From an uncultured Flavobacteriaceae bacterium (GTDB lineage: Bacteria; Bacteroidota; Bacteroidia; Flavobacteriales; Flavobacteriaceae): DNA of 64,000 nt. The notes under the pieces were generated by a model. It did not search any database and had not been told where the DNA came from. It saw nothing but the letters and a program-made list of their open reading frames with translations. The stretch is taken from NCBI GenBank assembly GCA_938029725.1, contig CALHGE010000031.1, positions 62,001 through 126,000 on the forward strand, given 5' to 3'. Position 1 is the stretch's first letter. Each line of letters starts with the position of its first letter. This document shows, piece by piece, positions 26,532 through 36,087 of the stretch. Position numbers and translations under genes: made by a program.

Positions 26532-28001
26532 ATGGCAAATTATTTCAAAGCACTATCACTTAGAGACAAATTAACCCAACTTGGGGAATGCAGATTTATG
26601 GAATCAAGCGAATTCTCTGATGGTGTATCCGCTTTAAAAGGAAAGAAAATAGTAATCGTAGGTTGTGGCGCACAAGGTTTGAACCAGGGCTTAAACATGA
26701 GAGACTCTGGATTGGACATTTCATACACCTTACGAGAAGCTGCAATTAAGGAGCAGAGACAATCGTTTAAAAATGCTTCTGAAAACGGATTTACCGTAGG
26801 TACCTACCAAGAATTAGTGCCAAATGCAGATGTAGTTATCAATTTAACACCAGATAAGCAACACACGGCAGTTGTAACAGCAATTATGCCTTTAATGAAG
26901 CAAGGCGCTACCTTGTCGTATTCGCATGGATTCAACATCGTTGAAGAGGGTATGCAGATTCGGGAAGACTTAACGGTTATTATGGTCGCACCAAAGTGCC
27001 CTGGTTCTGAGGTTCGGGAAGAATATAAAAGAGGTTTTGGTGTTCCGACATTGATCGCGGTACATCCAAACAATGACCCACAAGGTAAAGGTTTAGAGCA
27101 AGCGAAAGCATATGCTGTAGGTACTGGTGGGCATAGAGCTGGAGTTCTCATGTCCTCTTTCGTAGCTGAAGTAAAATCTGATTTAATGGGAGAACAGACT
27201 ATTCTTTGTGGTTTGTTACAAACAGGCAGTATCCTGTGTTTTAACAAGATGATTGAAAAAGGAATCGACGCTGGTTATGCTTCTAGGCTAATCCAATATG
27301 GATGGGAAACGATTACCGAGGGAATGAAATACGGTGGTATTACAAATATGATGGATCGTTTATCAAATCCTGCTAAAGTAAAAGCATTTGAATTGTCTGA
27401 AGAATTGAAGACTATTATGCGTCCGCTTTTTCAAAAGCATATGGATGATATTATGACAGGTCATTTCTCAAAAACCATGATGGAAGATTGGGCAAATGAT
27501 GATAAGAACTTATTGACCTGGAGAGCAGCAACCGGAGAAACTGCTTTTGAGAAAACACCAGCAGGAGGCAAAGAAATTAGTGAGCAAGAATTTTACGATA
27601 ATGGTGTCTTGATGATTGCTATGGTAAGAGCAGGAGTAGAGCTGGCTTTTGAAGCTATGACAGATTCAGGTATCATTGCCGAATCTGCGTATTATGAATC
27701 ACTTCATGAAACTCCATTAATTGCCAATACGATCGCAAGAAAGAAATTATTTGAAATGAACCGTGTGATTTCTGATACAGCAGAATATGGTTGCTATTTG
27801 TTTGATCATGCTTGTAAGCCTTTATTAGCGGAGTTTATGACCAAAATAGACACCGATGTCATTGGAACACCGTTTGGAAAAGGTAATGCGGTAGATAACG
27901 CGAAACTTATTACAGTAAACAAAGCCTTACGAGAGCATCCCGTCGAAATTGTTGGGGCTCGATTAAGAGAGTCTATGACCGCGATGAAGCCTATAATATA
28001 A
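26532..28001 (+). CDS. ilvC: Ketol-acid reductoisomerase, class II long form
   Basis: 489 residues, the length of the duplicated class II enzyme known from E. coli and plants rather than the 330-residue class I form. The dinucleotide-binding loop reads [20 protein letters not shown]. Other motifs are [20 protein letters not shown] and [12 protein letters not shown] with metal-binding acidic residues, and two knotted C-terminal domains follow. It converts acetolactate to dihydroxy-isovalerate. It is the last gene of the ilv operon and is followed by a terminator. Confidence 0.96.
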   Translation: MANYFKALSLRDKLTQLGECRFMESSEFSDGVSALKGKKIVIVGCGAQGLNQGLNMRDSGLDISYTLREAAIKEQRQSFKNASENGFTVGTYQELVPNADVVINLTPDKQHTAVVTAIMPLMKQGATLSYSHGFNIVEEGMQIREDLTVIMVAPKCPGSEVREEYKRGFGVPTLIAVHPNNDPQGKGLEQAKAYAVGTGGHRAGVLMSSFVAEVKSDLMGEQTILCGLLQTGSILCFNKMIEKGIDAGYASRLIQYGWETITEGMKYGGITNMMDRLSNPAKVKAFELSEELKTIMRPLFQKHMDDIMTGHFSKTMMEDWANDDKNLLTWRAATGETAFEKTPAGGKEISEQEFYDNGVLMIAMVRAGVELAFEAMTDSGIIAESAYYESLHETPLIANTIARKKLFEMNRVISDTAEYGCYLFDHACKPLLAEFMTKIDTDVIGTPFGKGNAVDNAKLITVNKALREHPVEIVGARLRESMTAMKPII

Positions 28002-28006
28002 CTAGT

Positions 28007-28033
28007 AAATCCCTGAGAAATCAGGGATTTTTT
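28007..28033 (+). terminator. ilv operon terminator
   Basis: A perfect 10-bp stem (28007-28016 AAATCCCTGA with 28021-28030), GAAA tetraloop and T-run, five bases after the ilvC stop codon. Confidence 0.88.
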
Positions 28034-28182
28034 ATTTATCTTAAAACAGTTGTCTTGAGCGCTACAAATTTTCTAAAGTTTTGGTTTTATTGAGAATTCC
28101 CTTTACAATAGAGCTTCTTTCGATTATAATCTAAAGGCTTAAGTTGACAGACCTATGAAAAAAAGTAGTTAAATAAATCTTT

Positions 28183-29775
28183 ATGAGCACGAAAATGCAA
28201 ACAATTCCCGTAGAATTCCAAATTACTGAAACCATTAAGCAACGTCATTACCTCGTTGATGGAGAACTTAAAGAATGGAATGGCAAATCAGCAGATGTGT
28301 ATTCAACGATTTCTTCCACTGAGGAATACGCACCTACATTTTTAGGCAGTGCTCCTGACATGGGAGAAACTGAAGCTTTAGATGCCCTGAATGCTGCTGT
28401 TAAAGCATACGGTAAGGGCCAAGGTGCTTGGCCAACTATGCGGGTTCGTGAGCGTATAGAGTGTATGGCTTTGTTTGTAGAGAAAATGAAAAAGAAACGT
28501 GCATTGGTGGTGAAACTACTCATGTGGGAAATCGGAAAAACACTTCCTGATTCCGAAAAGGAATTTGACCGCACCATAGACTATATCAACGATACTATTG
28601 AAAACTACAAGGCATTAGACCGCGATTCAGCTAAGTTTCAAAAAAACTCTGGAGTACTAGCGCATATTCGAAGAGGACCGTTGGGGGTGGTACTTTGTTT
28701 AGGACCCTATAATTATCCTTTGAACGAAACCTTTTGTTTGTTGATTCCTGCCATTTTAATGGGGAATACAGCGGTGTTCAAGCCTGCTAAAATTGGAGTG
28801 CTTCTAATAACACCTTTACTAGAAGCTTTTCAAGAGAGTTTTCCCAAAGGCGTTGTAAATGTATTATTTGGAAGGGGTAGAGCAATAGCTGGGCCGATTA
28901 TGAAAACAGGAAAAGTAGATGTATTAGCACTAATTGGTCACAGCACATCGGCAAATGCTTTACAAGATCAACATCCGAAAAGTAACCGACTACGATTGGT
29001 GTTAGGACTAGAAGCAAAAAACCCTGCAATTGTATTGCCTGATGCCGATTTAGACTTGACTATAAGCGAATGTTTGGCAGGTACTTTATCTTTTAATGGG
29101 CAACGTTGTACCGCTTTGAAAGTGATCTATGTGCATGACGAAATTGTAGAGGAGTTTAATAAACGCTTTAGTGCAGAAGTAGATAAGCTACCTTTTGGGA
29201 ACCCTTGGGAAAAAGGAGTTAAACTTACGCCTTTACCTGAAGCTGGAAAACCAGCCTATATTCAAGAACTATTAGATGATGCTATTGCTAAAGGAGGAAA
29301 AATATTGAATAAGAAAGGCGGGCAACATTTTGACAATTATATTTGGCCTGCAGTGGTTTATCCAGTAACAAAAGACATGCGATTGTATGCTGAAGAGCAA
29401 TTCGGACCTATCATTCCCATTTTAGCTTTTAATGATATCGAGCAGCCCCTAGATGATATGGCTGAAAGTAATTATGGACAACAGGTTAGCCTATTCGGTA
29501 AAGATGTGTATACTTTGGCGCCATTGATTGATACCTTGGCGAACTTAGTTTGCCGTGTGAATCTGAATAGTTCGTGTCAACGTGGTCCTGATGCATATCC
29601 GTTTACAGGAAGAAAAGATTCTGCCGTGGCGACCTTAAGTGTGCATGATGCCTTGCGATCGTTTTCTATCCGAACCTTTGTAGCGTCTAAAGACAACGCA
29701 CTTAATACTGAAATTTTAGAGAAGTTGTTGGAGACCCGTTTGTCTAATTTTGTTAGTACCGATTATATACTATAA
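28183..29775 (+). CDS. gapN: NADP-dependent glyceraldehyde-3-phosphate dehydrogenase (GapN-type aldehyde dehydrogenase)
   Basis: 530 residues of the aldehyde dehydrogenase superfamily. Catalytic features are GPYNYPLNE with the oxyanion Asn, LGLEAKNP with the general-base Glu, and [10 protein letters not shown] with the nucleophilic Cys. The pattern around these, with the [21 protein letters not shown]-terminal segment, fits the non-phosphorylating GapN group, which yields 3-phosphoglycerate and NADPH. It is separated from ilvC by a terminator and converges on the histidine kinase gene, the two stop codons only a few bases apart. Confidence 0.82.
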   Translation: MSTKMQTIPVEFQITETIKQRHYLVDGELKEWNGKSADVYSTISSTEEYAPTFLGSAPDMGETEALDALNAAVKAYGKGQGAWPTMRVRERIECMALFVEKMKKKRALVVKLLMWEIGKTLPDSEKEFDRTIDYINDTIENYKALDRDSAKFQKNSGVLAHIRRGPLGVVLCLGPYNYPLNETFCLLIPAILMGNTAVFKPAKIGVLLITPLLEAFQESFPKGVVNVLFGRGRAIAGPIMKTGKVDVLALIGHSTSANALQDQHPKSNRLRLVLGLEAKNPAIVLPDADLDLTISECLAGTLSFNGQRCTALKVIYVHDEIVEEFNKRFSAEVDKLPFGNPWEKGVKLTPLPEAGKPAYIQELLDDAIAKGGKILNKKGGQHFDNYIWPAVVYPVTKDMRLYAEEQFGPIIPILAFNDIEQPLDDMAESNYGQQVSLFGKDVYTLAPLIDTLANLVCRVNLNSSCQRGPDAYPFTGRKDSAVATLSVHDALRSFSIRTFVASKDNALNTEILEKLLETRLSNFVSTDYIL

Positions 29776-29780
29776 GCTGA

Positions 29781-31568
29781 TTATGCTACGTCTTCATAGT
29801 TGTTTTTAAAAGATTGGCGTTTATAAATCACATCTTTTATTTTGAGGTATAACTTATCAGGGTCAAATGGTTTACTGAGGAGTCCATCCATTTTATACTT
29901 TTTTATTTCCTTTTTGATATCCACACCGGCAGAAGCTGAAAGGGCAAATATTGGGGTTTCTCTATTTAGAGATTCTTTAGATTCTTTCATTAGTTTGCAA
30001 GAGTCAAAACCATTCATAACAGGCATTTGTAGATCCATAAGAACAAGATCATAGGTTTTATTTGTAGCCATCTCAAAACCTATTTTACCATTTTCGGCAA
30101 TTTCAATGTCCACGCCCCATCTGACTAGAAATTTTCTGATCACCATAATATTTACCTTATTATCTTCTACAACCAAAACCTTAGTGCCACTCAAGTCTTG
30201 CTTTTCTTGGGTATCTTCTATCAATACTTCCTCTTCTGATACGTCAGTAGTCTTTCCAGTCCCTTTTTTAACTTGTAGGGTAAAACTAAAAGTTGCCCCC
30301 ATGTTCGTGTCGCTAACTAATTTTAAATCACTTCCCATGATTTCCACTAGTTGTTTGCAAATAGCCAAGCCTAAGCCTGTACCACCATATTTTCGTGTAG
30401 TATCAGAGTTTTCTTGGGCAAAAGAACTAAATATTTTATCCTGTTTGTCTTTCGCAATTCCAATACCAGTATCAATTACATTTATTTCTATTAAGCAAAA
30501 TTCTTTATTTTCAGTAATAAGTTCTAAATCTAATGTGACCTTTCCTTCTTCAGTAAATTTAATAGAGTTGCCAACTAGGTTGGTAATGATTTGAGATAGC
30601 CGTACACTATCTCCTATTAAGAACTCAGGCAATGAATTATCTTTCTTGATCGAAAATCTTATATTTTTAGCCTTGGCCTTATTATTAAATATGCCCTGTA
30701 TGCCATTTAATAAATGAGTCAAATTAAATTCTGACTGTTCTAAGTCTAGAGAACCTGAAGTTATTTTATTAAAGTCTAAAATATCATTAACCAATCCTAA
30801 TAAATGTTCGGAAGAATATTTAAGAGTTTGCAGATTTTCTAGTTGATCTTCTTTCGGGTTTTCTAATAAAAGTAGATGACTAATTCCTATCACCGCATTT
30901 AAAGGAGTTCGTATTTCATGAGACATAGTCGATAGAAAATCATCTTTTGCTTGGTTTGCGGCAGTTTGTTTCTCTTTGGCTTTTAAGAGCTCAAATTCTG
31001 TTTGCTTAAGTTCTGTGATATCTACAATGGTGCCGATGTAGCCTTCTTGAATTCCATCTTTATTAATAATTCCTTTTATAGAAATATCAATCCATTTCAT
31101 CTCTTTATTGGCGGTTTCTACTTTTATAACATTACTTTGAATACCTAGATTTAATTGCTCTAATTCAATTGAATTTATAATGGAAGTTCCATCACTTGTA
31201 TATTTCTTTTCATAAAATGGTCTCCCTAAACATTCCTCAACGGTATAGCCAGAAAGTTTCTCCCATGCTGAATTTAAGTAGGTCCAATTGCCTTGCAGGT
31301 CTATTTCAAAAATAACATTTTTAATATTTCCTGCTACTTTAGCTAACCTACTTGATACTTCTGCGAAATTAGAGGTCAACTGTTTATTAGCTAAGAAGAG
31401 CTCTTGTGAACTTTTTTCTAAGATGTTTTCTGTTTGGCATAAATCATTATCGAATGATGTATATGCCTGGTTAATTTGATTTAGAAAAGGTGTTAATTTC
31501 TCATGTGTTTCTTGATCTAGATTAACCTTCTTAAGTTGTCTTTGTAATAAACGATGGAATTTTTTCAT
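29781..31568 (-). CDS. Hybrid sensor histidine kinase (PAS-HisKA-HATPase-REC)
   Basis: 595 residues, no membrane helix, so cytoplasmic. A coiled-coil N-terminus is followed by a PAS domain at about 70-190 (NVIFEIDLQGNWTYLNSAW...TIVDITELK), HisKA with the phospho-His in FLSTMSHEIRTPLNAVIG, and HATPase_c with VGNSIKFTEEG, DTGIGI and GGTGLGLAI boxes. A receiver domain at about 462-585 carries the acceptor Asp in LVLMDLQMPVMNG and the conserved Lys in LSKPFDP. There is no HPt domain or partner regulator. It overlaps the upstream FIST gene by 4 bp, suggesting the FIST protein provides the input. Confidence 0.93.
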   Translation of the reverse strand: MKKFHRLLQRQLKKVNLDQETHEKLTPFLNQINQAYTSFDNDLCQTENILEKSSQELFLANKQLTSNFAEVSSRLAKVAGNIKNVIFEIDLQGNWTYLNSAWEKLSGYTVEECLGRPFYEKKYTSDGTSIINSIELEQLNLGIQSNVIKVETANKEMKWIDISIKGIINKDGIQEGYIGTIVDITELKQTEFELLKAKEKQTAANQAKDDFLSTMSHEIRTPLNAVIGISHLLLLENPKEDQLENLQTLKYSSEHLLGLVNDILDFNKITSGSLDLEQSEFNLTHLLNGIQGIFNNKAKAKNIRFSIKKDNSLPEFLIGDSVRLSQIITNLVGNSIKFTEEGKVTLDLELITENKEFCLIEINVIDTGIGIAKDKQDKIFSSFAQENSDTTRKYGGTGLGLAICKQLVEIMGSDLKLVSDTNMGATFSFTLQVKKGTGKTTDVSEEEVLIEDTQEKQDLSGTKVLVVEDNKVNIMVIRKFLVRWGVDIEIAENGKIGFEMATNKTYDLVLMDLQMPVMNGFDSCKLMKESKESLNRETPIFALSASAGVDIKKEIKKYKMDGLLSKPFDPDKLYLKIKDVIYKRQSFKNNYEDVA

Positions 31569-32692
31569 TCTGCAAATGTTGTAATAGACATGGTTTGGTT
31601 ATGCAATTCACAACGAGAAAATTTATCGAAGGGAGCAATTTCACCATAGGAATAGAACCCAGTGATATAGGTGTTATCGCCTAATTGGTCGCTTACGGCC
31701 TCTAATTCCTCCTCTACCAACTGTTTTAATACTAGCCTACGTCCGATACAACTGATAAGAAAAGCCAATTGCGGGTCATTATCTGTACTGTTTTGGCAAG
31801 TAACAGCCGATTCTTCGGCACCATTAATTAGCCGATCAATATTTGCCTTCATTAACCGAACATAAGAACCCTCTGGAATATTACCAGCAAAGGTTAAACT
31901 CTTCTCCTCTTCATTGATACCAAGTATGGTTCTAACCAAAGGGGTTTCTTGATTTTTATCTCGCATACTTAAGGGAAATAATAAACCGGAGCCTGGAAGG
32001 TCTTTGGCCTTATCACCTAAATAAGATTTATATAGGTCTAGTGCTGGCTCACCGTCAAGCTCATAAAGTATATTTTTATTTGATTTGGTAACTAATCGTT
32101 CAATACCAAAACTATCCCAACCACCTCTAGAGGCACAGCCAATTTTTAGATCTTCTCCGTATAGTCCTAGAGCCACTACTTTCCTTGATGCTATTTGATT
32201 ATTGTATACAACATACGTATTATCGAAGTTTGGACCATCGCCAGCTAAGCCTCCTGTAAGGCTCACAAGCTCATCAAGGTTGCTGCGCAATCCACTTACC
32301 AATTCAGCGCCATTTACCTCTAAACCGTCACTTAATACAAAAATATGTCTTAGGTCCTTCGCGTTTAGAGCTTCACTAATTTTGTTGCCTATTTTAAAAC
32401 TGTCCATATCATGAACCTCAAGGTCAACATCGACTAATTTTATTTTGGTTTTTTCAAACTGTACAGCCGTAAGAGCTACCGTATGATCTAAAACTTCCTT
32501 ACCTAATATTTCACCCGCAGTAGAGCACCCAATTGATAAAGCTTGAGGGTATTTCGCATTAAGTGCTGCGATAAATGCTTTAGTATTTGGAAAAAGAGGT
32601 GATATGAATAGAAAAAAAACATCAGGCACAAAGTCTAATTGAATTTCTTCTAGTTGGTCTACCGAATTTATTTGCTTTTGGAATATTTTCAT
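31565..32692 (-). CDS. FIST sensor-domain protein
   Basis: 375 residues made of FIST_N (LFISPLFPNTKAF, IGCSTAGEI, GGLAGDGPNF) and FIST_C (ELDGEPALDLYKSYLG, LVRTILG, FLISCIGRRLVL, GFYSYGEIAP). FIST domains are proposed to bind small ligands such as amino acids and are usually linked to signalling proteins. Here the gene is translationally coupled to a soluble hybrid histidine kinase, so the two probably form one sensory complex. The ligand is unknown. Confidence 0.9.
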   Translation of the reverse strand: MKIFQKQINSVDQLEEIQLDFVPDVFFLFISPLFPNTKAFIAALNAKYPQALSIGCSTAGEILGKEVLDHTVALTAVQFEKTKIKLVDVDLEVHDMDSFKIGNKISEALNAKDLRHIFVLSDGLEVNGAELVSGLRSNLDELVSLTGGLAGDGPNFDNTYVVYNNQIASRKVVALGLYGEDLKIGCASRGGWDSFGIERLVTKSNKNILYELDGEPALDLYKSYLGDKAKDLPGSGLLFPLSMRDKNQETPLVRTILGINEEEKSLTFAGNIPEGSYVRLMKANIDRLINGAEESAVTCQNSTDNDPQLAFLISCIGRRLVLKQLVEEELEAVSDQLGDNTYITGFYSYGEIAPFDKFSRCELHNQTMSITTFAE

Positions 32693-33240
32693 AATAGTAT
32701 AAAGTAAGATAATTCTTACTCAACGTTAATAAAATGAATTTTGGTATATAGAGAAGCACTTTTTTAAGGAACAGGACGATATGAAGACCCTAGCGTATTA
32801 TTTTGCTACAGCTTCTAAATTAGAGTATTCACAGGGTGCTAACTTCTCATAGTTGTTATAGGTTCTATGCTGAATTTATACGCGAAGACAGCTCTAATCA
32901 ACGCATCTGATGGCTGCCAATATGATGCTAAGTTTAACGAAGTCTGGTTTTTGTTAAAACATCTAAAACGAAGATGTTACTAATTACATCAGAATACCTC
33001 AAGTACTTATATATTATTTTTCTGGTATTGCTACCAGAACCAAATTATGGTGATTGAAATGTGGCTAATTACAAGAATAGATTTCATTTAATCTTATGCA
33101 CTTAGAAACCCTATAAATTAGATTAATTTATAGGGTTTCTAAGTGCATATACCGTATACGAACGCTTCTCACGCTATAAAATTTGGTAGCTCATAAAGGA
33201 CCTTATTTCTTTGCTTTATAAATCAATACATCATTTTTCT
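32693..33240. other. Divergent intergenic region with a long perfect hairpin
   Basis: About 550 bp between the FIST gene (minus) and a secreted-protein gene (plus). It contains a 26-bp perfect inverted repeat at 33095-33149 and a smaller 7-bp stem (33021-33038, TCTGGTA paired to TACCAGA). No coding frame with protein-like composition was found. Confidence 0.5.
33095..33149. repeat. 26-bp perfect inverted repeat with 3-nt loop
   Basis: Left arm 33095-33120, loop GAT 33121-33123, right arm 33124-33149. The arms include TAGAAACCCTATAAATTA and are mostly A/T with one GGGTTT block. It has no T-run and stands between divergent genes, where a gene-end terminator is not expected. Confidence 0.75.
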
Positions 33241-33933
33241 ATGAAGTTTTCAAATCCAATTCTGTTGTTTATGATCATGACATTCACCATGACAACAGCA
33301 CAACAAAAAATCAAATATTTTGACTTTAAAAAGGGAGAACTACTCGACATCATTCTTTTGAGCCAAACCAAAAATTCGAATTCGCTGTTTGAACGGTATA
33401 AAAAGACCGCTTTCCCTGTTGCTTTTGAGTATGGCTTCCAGCCTCAGTCTAGCTTTGGTATTTCTCAACTGACCTTGGGTACTAACAAACCAGATGCATT
33501 TATATTTGGAAAATGGGCTAGCCTAGAAAAGCGAGAAGGCTTCTTAAATAGTATAACAAAACGTGTTCCAGATTTTCACCAACAGCGACGAGACCTTTTT
33601 CCATATTTCGGACTAACTTTTTATGAAATGAACCAAGACTTAAAATTTTCAATAGATGTTTCAAAGTTTAACGTAGCAACTGCCTTATGGAATAGCGCTT
33701 CACAACAGAACAGTACTTTTTTTGAGAAATGGAGAGCAGCCGTTAAAAAGTTTGGAGGTACTATTAGGCTAACGCTAGAAAATGGAACTTCCCCTTTAGG
33801 ATATTACTACAATGCTGATGTATTGTGTATTGTTGAATGGCAAAACGAAAGCGCTTTTCAAGCTTTTGCTAAAAAACATCCCTTATCTTTTTATCAAGCT
33901 TTACGGAACGTTCATCAATTCGTGATTCAGTAA
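33241..33933 (+). CDS. Secreted protein of unknown function, two-domain
   Basis: About 230 residues, started at ATG 33241 because the signal peptide (FSNPILLFMIMTFTMTTA) begins there; the earlier TTG at 33211 is less likely. The mature part appears to contain two small alpha/beta domains, the first with LFERYKKTAFPVAFEYGFQP and the second with FFEKWRAAVKKFGGTIRL...VLCIVEWQNESAFQAFAKK. These resemble ferredoxin-fold DUF1330/monooxygenase-like repeats, but I am not certain. It is followed after about 10 bp by an AraC-type regulator and then a DUF2911 gene, forming an operon. Confidence 0.6.
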   Translation: MKFSNPILLFMIMTFTMTTAQQKIKYFDFKKGELLDIILLSQTKNSNSLFERYKKTAFPVAFEYGFQPQSSFGISQLTLGTNKPDAFIFGKWASLEKREGFLNSITKRVPDFHQQRRDLFPYFGLTFYEMNQDLKFSIDVSKFNVATALWNSASQQNSTFFEKWRAAVKKFGGTIRLTLENGTSPLGYYYNADVLCIVEWQNESAFQAFAKKHPLSFYQALRNVHQFVIQ

Positions 33934-33943
33934 ATTGCAACCC

Positions 33944-35056
33944 ATGCAGGCACTCCTTAATCAACTGGTTTATTTTGGCTTCTTTCAGAGTCTTTTATTG
34001 CTGTTTATTTATGGCTTTTCGCCAAAAAATAGAAATCAAATACATGGTTACCTGGCTTTCTTTATAGCTGTGGTATCTTTCGGATTGGTAGGTAAAGTGC
34101 TGTACGCTGCCGGGGTTTATAACTATAATTTTCGTTTGGTTTCACTATCTGAACTTTCTGCCTTGCTTTTTGGTCCGACTATCTTTCTATTTACACGTTC
34201 ATTGGTAAAGCGAAACTCATTTTCTAAGCAAGATTTGATACATTACTTACCCGCTTTAGTTTACGTGATTTTCGTAGCGGTCTATTTCGTGATCCCAAAT
34301 GATTCAGTTAGCATAAAAAGAGCAGAAACAGGAGAATTAATGCGCGTCATATATGCCTGTCATACCGTTGGATTGGTGGTTAATATCACCTATTGGGTAA
34401 AAGGTTGGCAATTGCTAAAGGCCTTTGAGATTGAGGTTCAGAACGAACTATCCTATGAGCCACAGACTAGTTTTTTGCAAAACTTCTTAATCCTTACAGG
34501 AATATGTCTCTTAGTTTGGACAGGTTTATTAGTCGTTAGTTTCGGCGGTTTTGAAATGCTCGAGCGTCAAGCCAGACCTTATATTTGGCTACTATTGGTT
34601 TTGATAATTCTATTTATTACCTACTATGGAATGATCGCTCCGCAGGTGTTGCAATTGTTACCGATAGAAAGGCAGGAGAGTAGGAAGTACACCCAATCAA
34701 AGCTAAGTGGCGCAGATTTGAATCATTTGAAAGAACAGCTAGAAGACCTAATGGTGAAAAAGAAGCCTTATCTGAATAGCAAATTGCTAAAAAGGGAATT
34801 GGCTGGAATGTTAGGCGTCAACAACCCTGAACTCGCACGACTACTCAACGAGAATATAGGAATGAACTTTTTTGAATACGTTAACTACTACCGAATCAAA
34901 GAATTTGTAGCGCTATCCAAAACAGAGAAAGCAAAACAATTAAGCTTTTTCGGATTGGCGCAAGAAGCAGGTTTTCATTCTAAAACTACATTTAATAAAT
35001 CATTTAAAAAGCTCATGGGTACTTCACCTTCAGCATATTTCAACAAAAACATATAA
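33944..35056 (+). CDS. Membrane-bound AraC-family regulator (7-helix sensor plus HTH)
   Basis: About 370 residues from ATG 33944. The first 240 residues contain about seven membrane helices; a soluble linker and a C-terminal AraC helix-turn-helix follow (LLKRELAGMLGVNNPELARLLNENIGMNFFEYVN, then FFGLAQEAGFHSKTTFNKSFKK). This membrane-sensor AraC architecture is frequent in Bacteroidetes. Its position between a secreted protein and a DUF2911 protein, with a 1-bp gap to the latter, suggests it senses an extracytoplasmic signal and controls this small operon. Confidence 0.85.
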   Translation: MQALLNQLVYFGFFQSLLLLFIYGFSPKNRNQIHGYLAFFIAVVSFGLVGKVLYAAGVYNYNFRLVSLSELSALLFGPTIFLFTRSLVKRNSFSKQDLIHYLPALVYVIFVAVYFVIPNDSVSIKRAETGELMRVIYACHTVGLVVNITYWVKGWQLLKAFEIEVQNELSYEPQTSFLQNFLILTGICLLVWTGLLVVSFGGFEMLERQARPYIWLLLVLIILFITYYGMIAPQVLQLLPIERQESRKYTQSKLSGADLNHLKEQLEDLMVKKKPYLNSKLLKRELAGMLGVNNPELARLLNENIGMNFFEYVNYYRIKEFVALSKTEKAKQLSFFGLAQEAGFHSKTTFNKSFKKLMGTSPSAYFNKNI

Positions 35057-35057
35057 C

Positions 35058-35879
35058 ATGAAACAAATTATTTTGATTACGGCCCTTTTTGTGGCCATGA
35101 CTGCATATGCGCAATTGCGATTACCAGCACAAAGTTCGTCTGCCAGTGTTAAAGAGACTATTGGACTAACAGAAGTAGAAATCTCTTATTCCAGACCTAG
35201 CGCTAAAGAACGCGTAATTTTTGGTGGCTTACTACCTTTTAATGAATTCTGGCGTGTTGGTGCCAATTTAGCAACTAAGATTACTTTTTCTGGTGATGTA
35301 TTGGTAGACGGAAAAGTATTAAAAAAAGGAAGTTACTCTCTTTTGGCTAAGCCGAATTCTAAAACATGGAAGCTAAATTGGTATACATATACTTCATCCG
35401 ATTGGAATGATTATGTAGAAGCTGAACCAGTTTTACAAGTACTAGTGCCCGCACTTCATACGGATACTGCCATCGAAAGTTTTGAAATTCATTTTCAAAA
35501 CATTACGATGGAAAGTGCTAAGTTGGTATTAGAGTGGGAGCGGAGCCGTTTAGAAATTTTGATTTTGGTGGATGAAAAAAAACAAATTGCGGCTGATATT
35601 ATTAAAACCTTAGCAGGCCCTGATATTTTCGATTATTATGCAGCGGCTTTGTACTTGCATGAAAACCAAACTGAATTGGCACGCGCTTTGGAATACATTC
35701 AAAAAGTCACCGAATCTCCAAAAGCTTTGTTTTTTGTAGTGACGCGAGAAGCCCTTATTTTACAAGACCTAGGAAAGCTAAAGGAAGCTAAAAAAGTGGC
35801 AGAACGCGCTTTAGCACTTTCTCAAAAAGTGGGTAATAAAGATTTTATTCGGATGAATCTAAAAATCATCAATCAGTAA
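35058..35879 (+). CDS. DUF2911 family secreted protein
   Basis: 273 residues with a signal peptide (MKQIILITALFVAMTAYA). Residues 20-160 match DUF2911: QSSSASVKETIGLTEVEI, YSRPSAKERVIFGGL, FNEFWRVGANLATKI and KGSYSLLAKPNSKTW. The C-terminal 100 residues are helical and resemble a TPR pair (YYAAALYLHENQTELARALEYIQK, LGKLKEAKKVAERALALSQK). DUF2911 is a beta-rich domain of unknown function common in Bacteroidetes. It is the last gene of the three-gene cluster. Confidence 0.85.
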   Translation: MKQIILITALFVAMTAYAQLRLPAQSSSASVKETIGLTEVEISYSRPSAKERVIFGGLLPFNEFWRVGANLATKITFSGDVLVDGKVLKKGSYSLLAKPNSKTWKLNWYTYTSSDWNDYVEAEPVLQVLVPALHTDTAIESFEIHFQNITMESAKLVLEWERSRLEILILVDEKKQIAADIIKTLAGPDIFDYYAAALYLHENQTELARALEYIQKVTESPKALFFVVTREALILQDLGKLKEAKKVAERALALSQKVGNKDFIRMNLKIINQ

Positions 35880-35900
35880 ACGATAAGTTTAACTGTAATC

Positions 35901-35940
35901 AATGCCCTGGTTCATTTTATTCAGGGCATTTTGTATTCAT
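35901..35940 (+). terminator. Possible terminator after DUF2911 gene
   Basis: A 9-bp perfect stem (AATGCCCTG 35901-35909 with 35932-35940) closes a 22-nt AT-rich loop and is followed by T-rich sequence. The long loop lowers confidence. Confidence 0.5.
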
Positions 35941-36087
35941 TATATTCTATAAAATTACCTTTCAATTGAATTTCAAATTGCCTACTTTAGAAAGTCTTAA
36001 AGTTTCTATTATGCGAAATAAATACAAGAATTAGTAGTTATGAGTATAGTTCCCAAACCAAAGTCCAAACTTAACCAAAAATAATCC

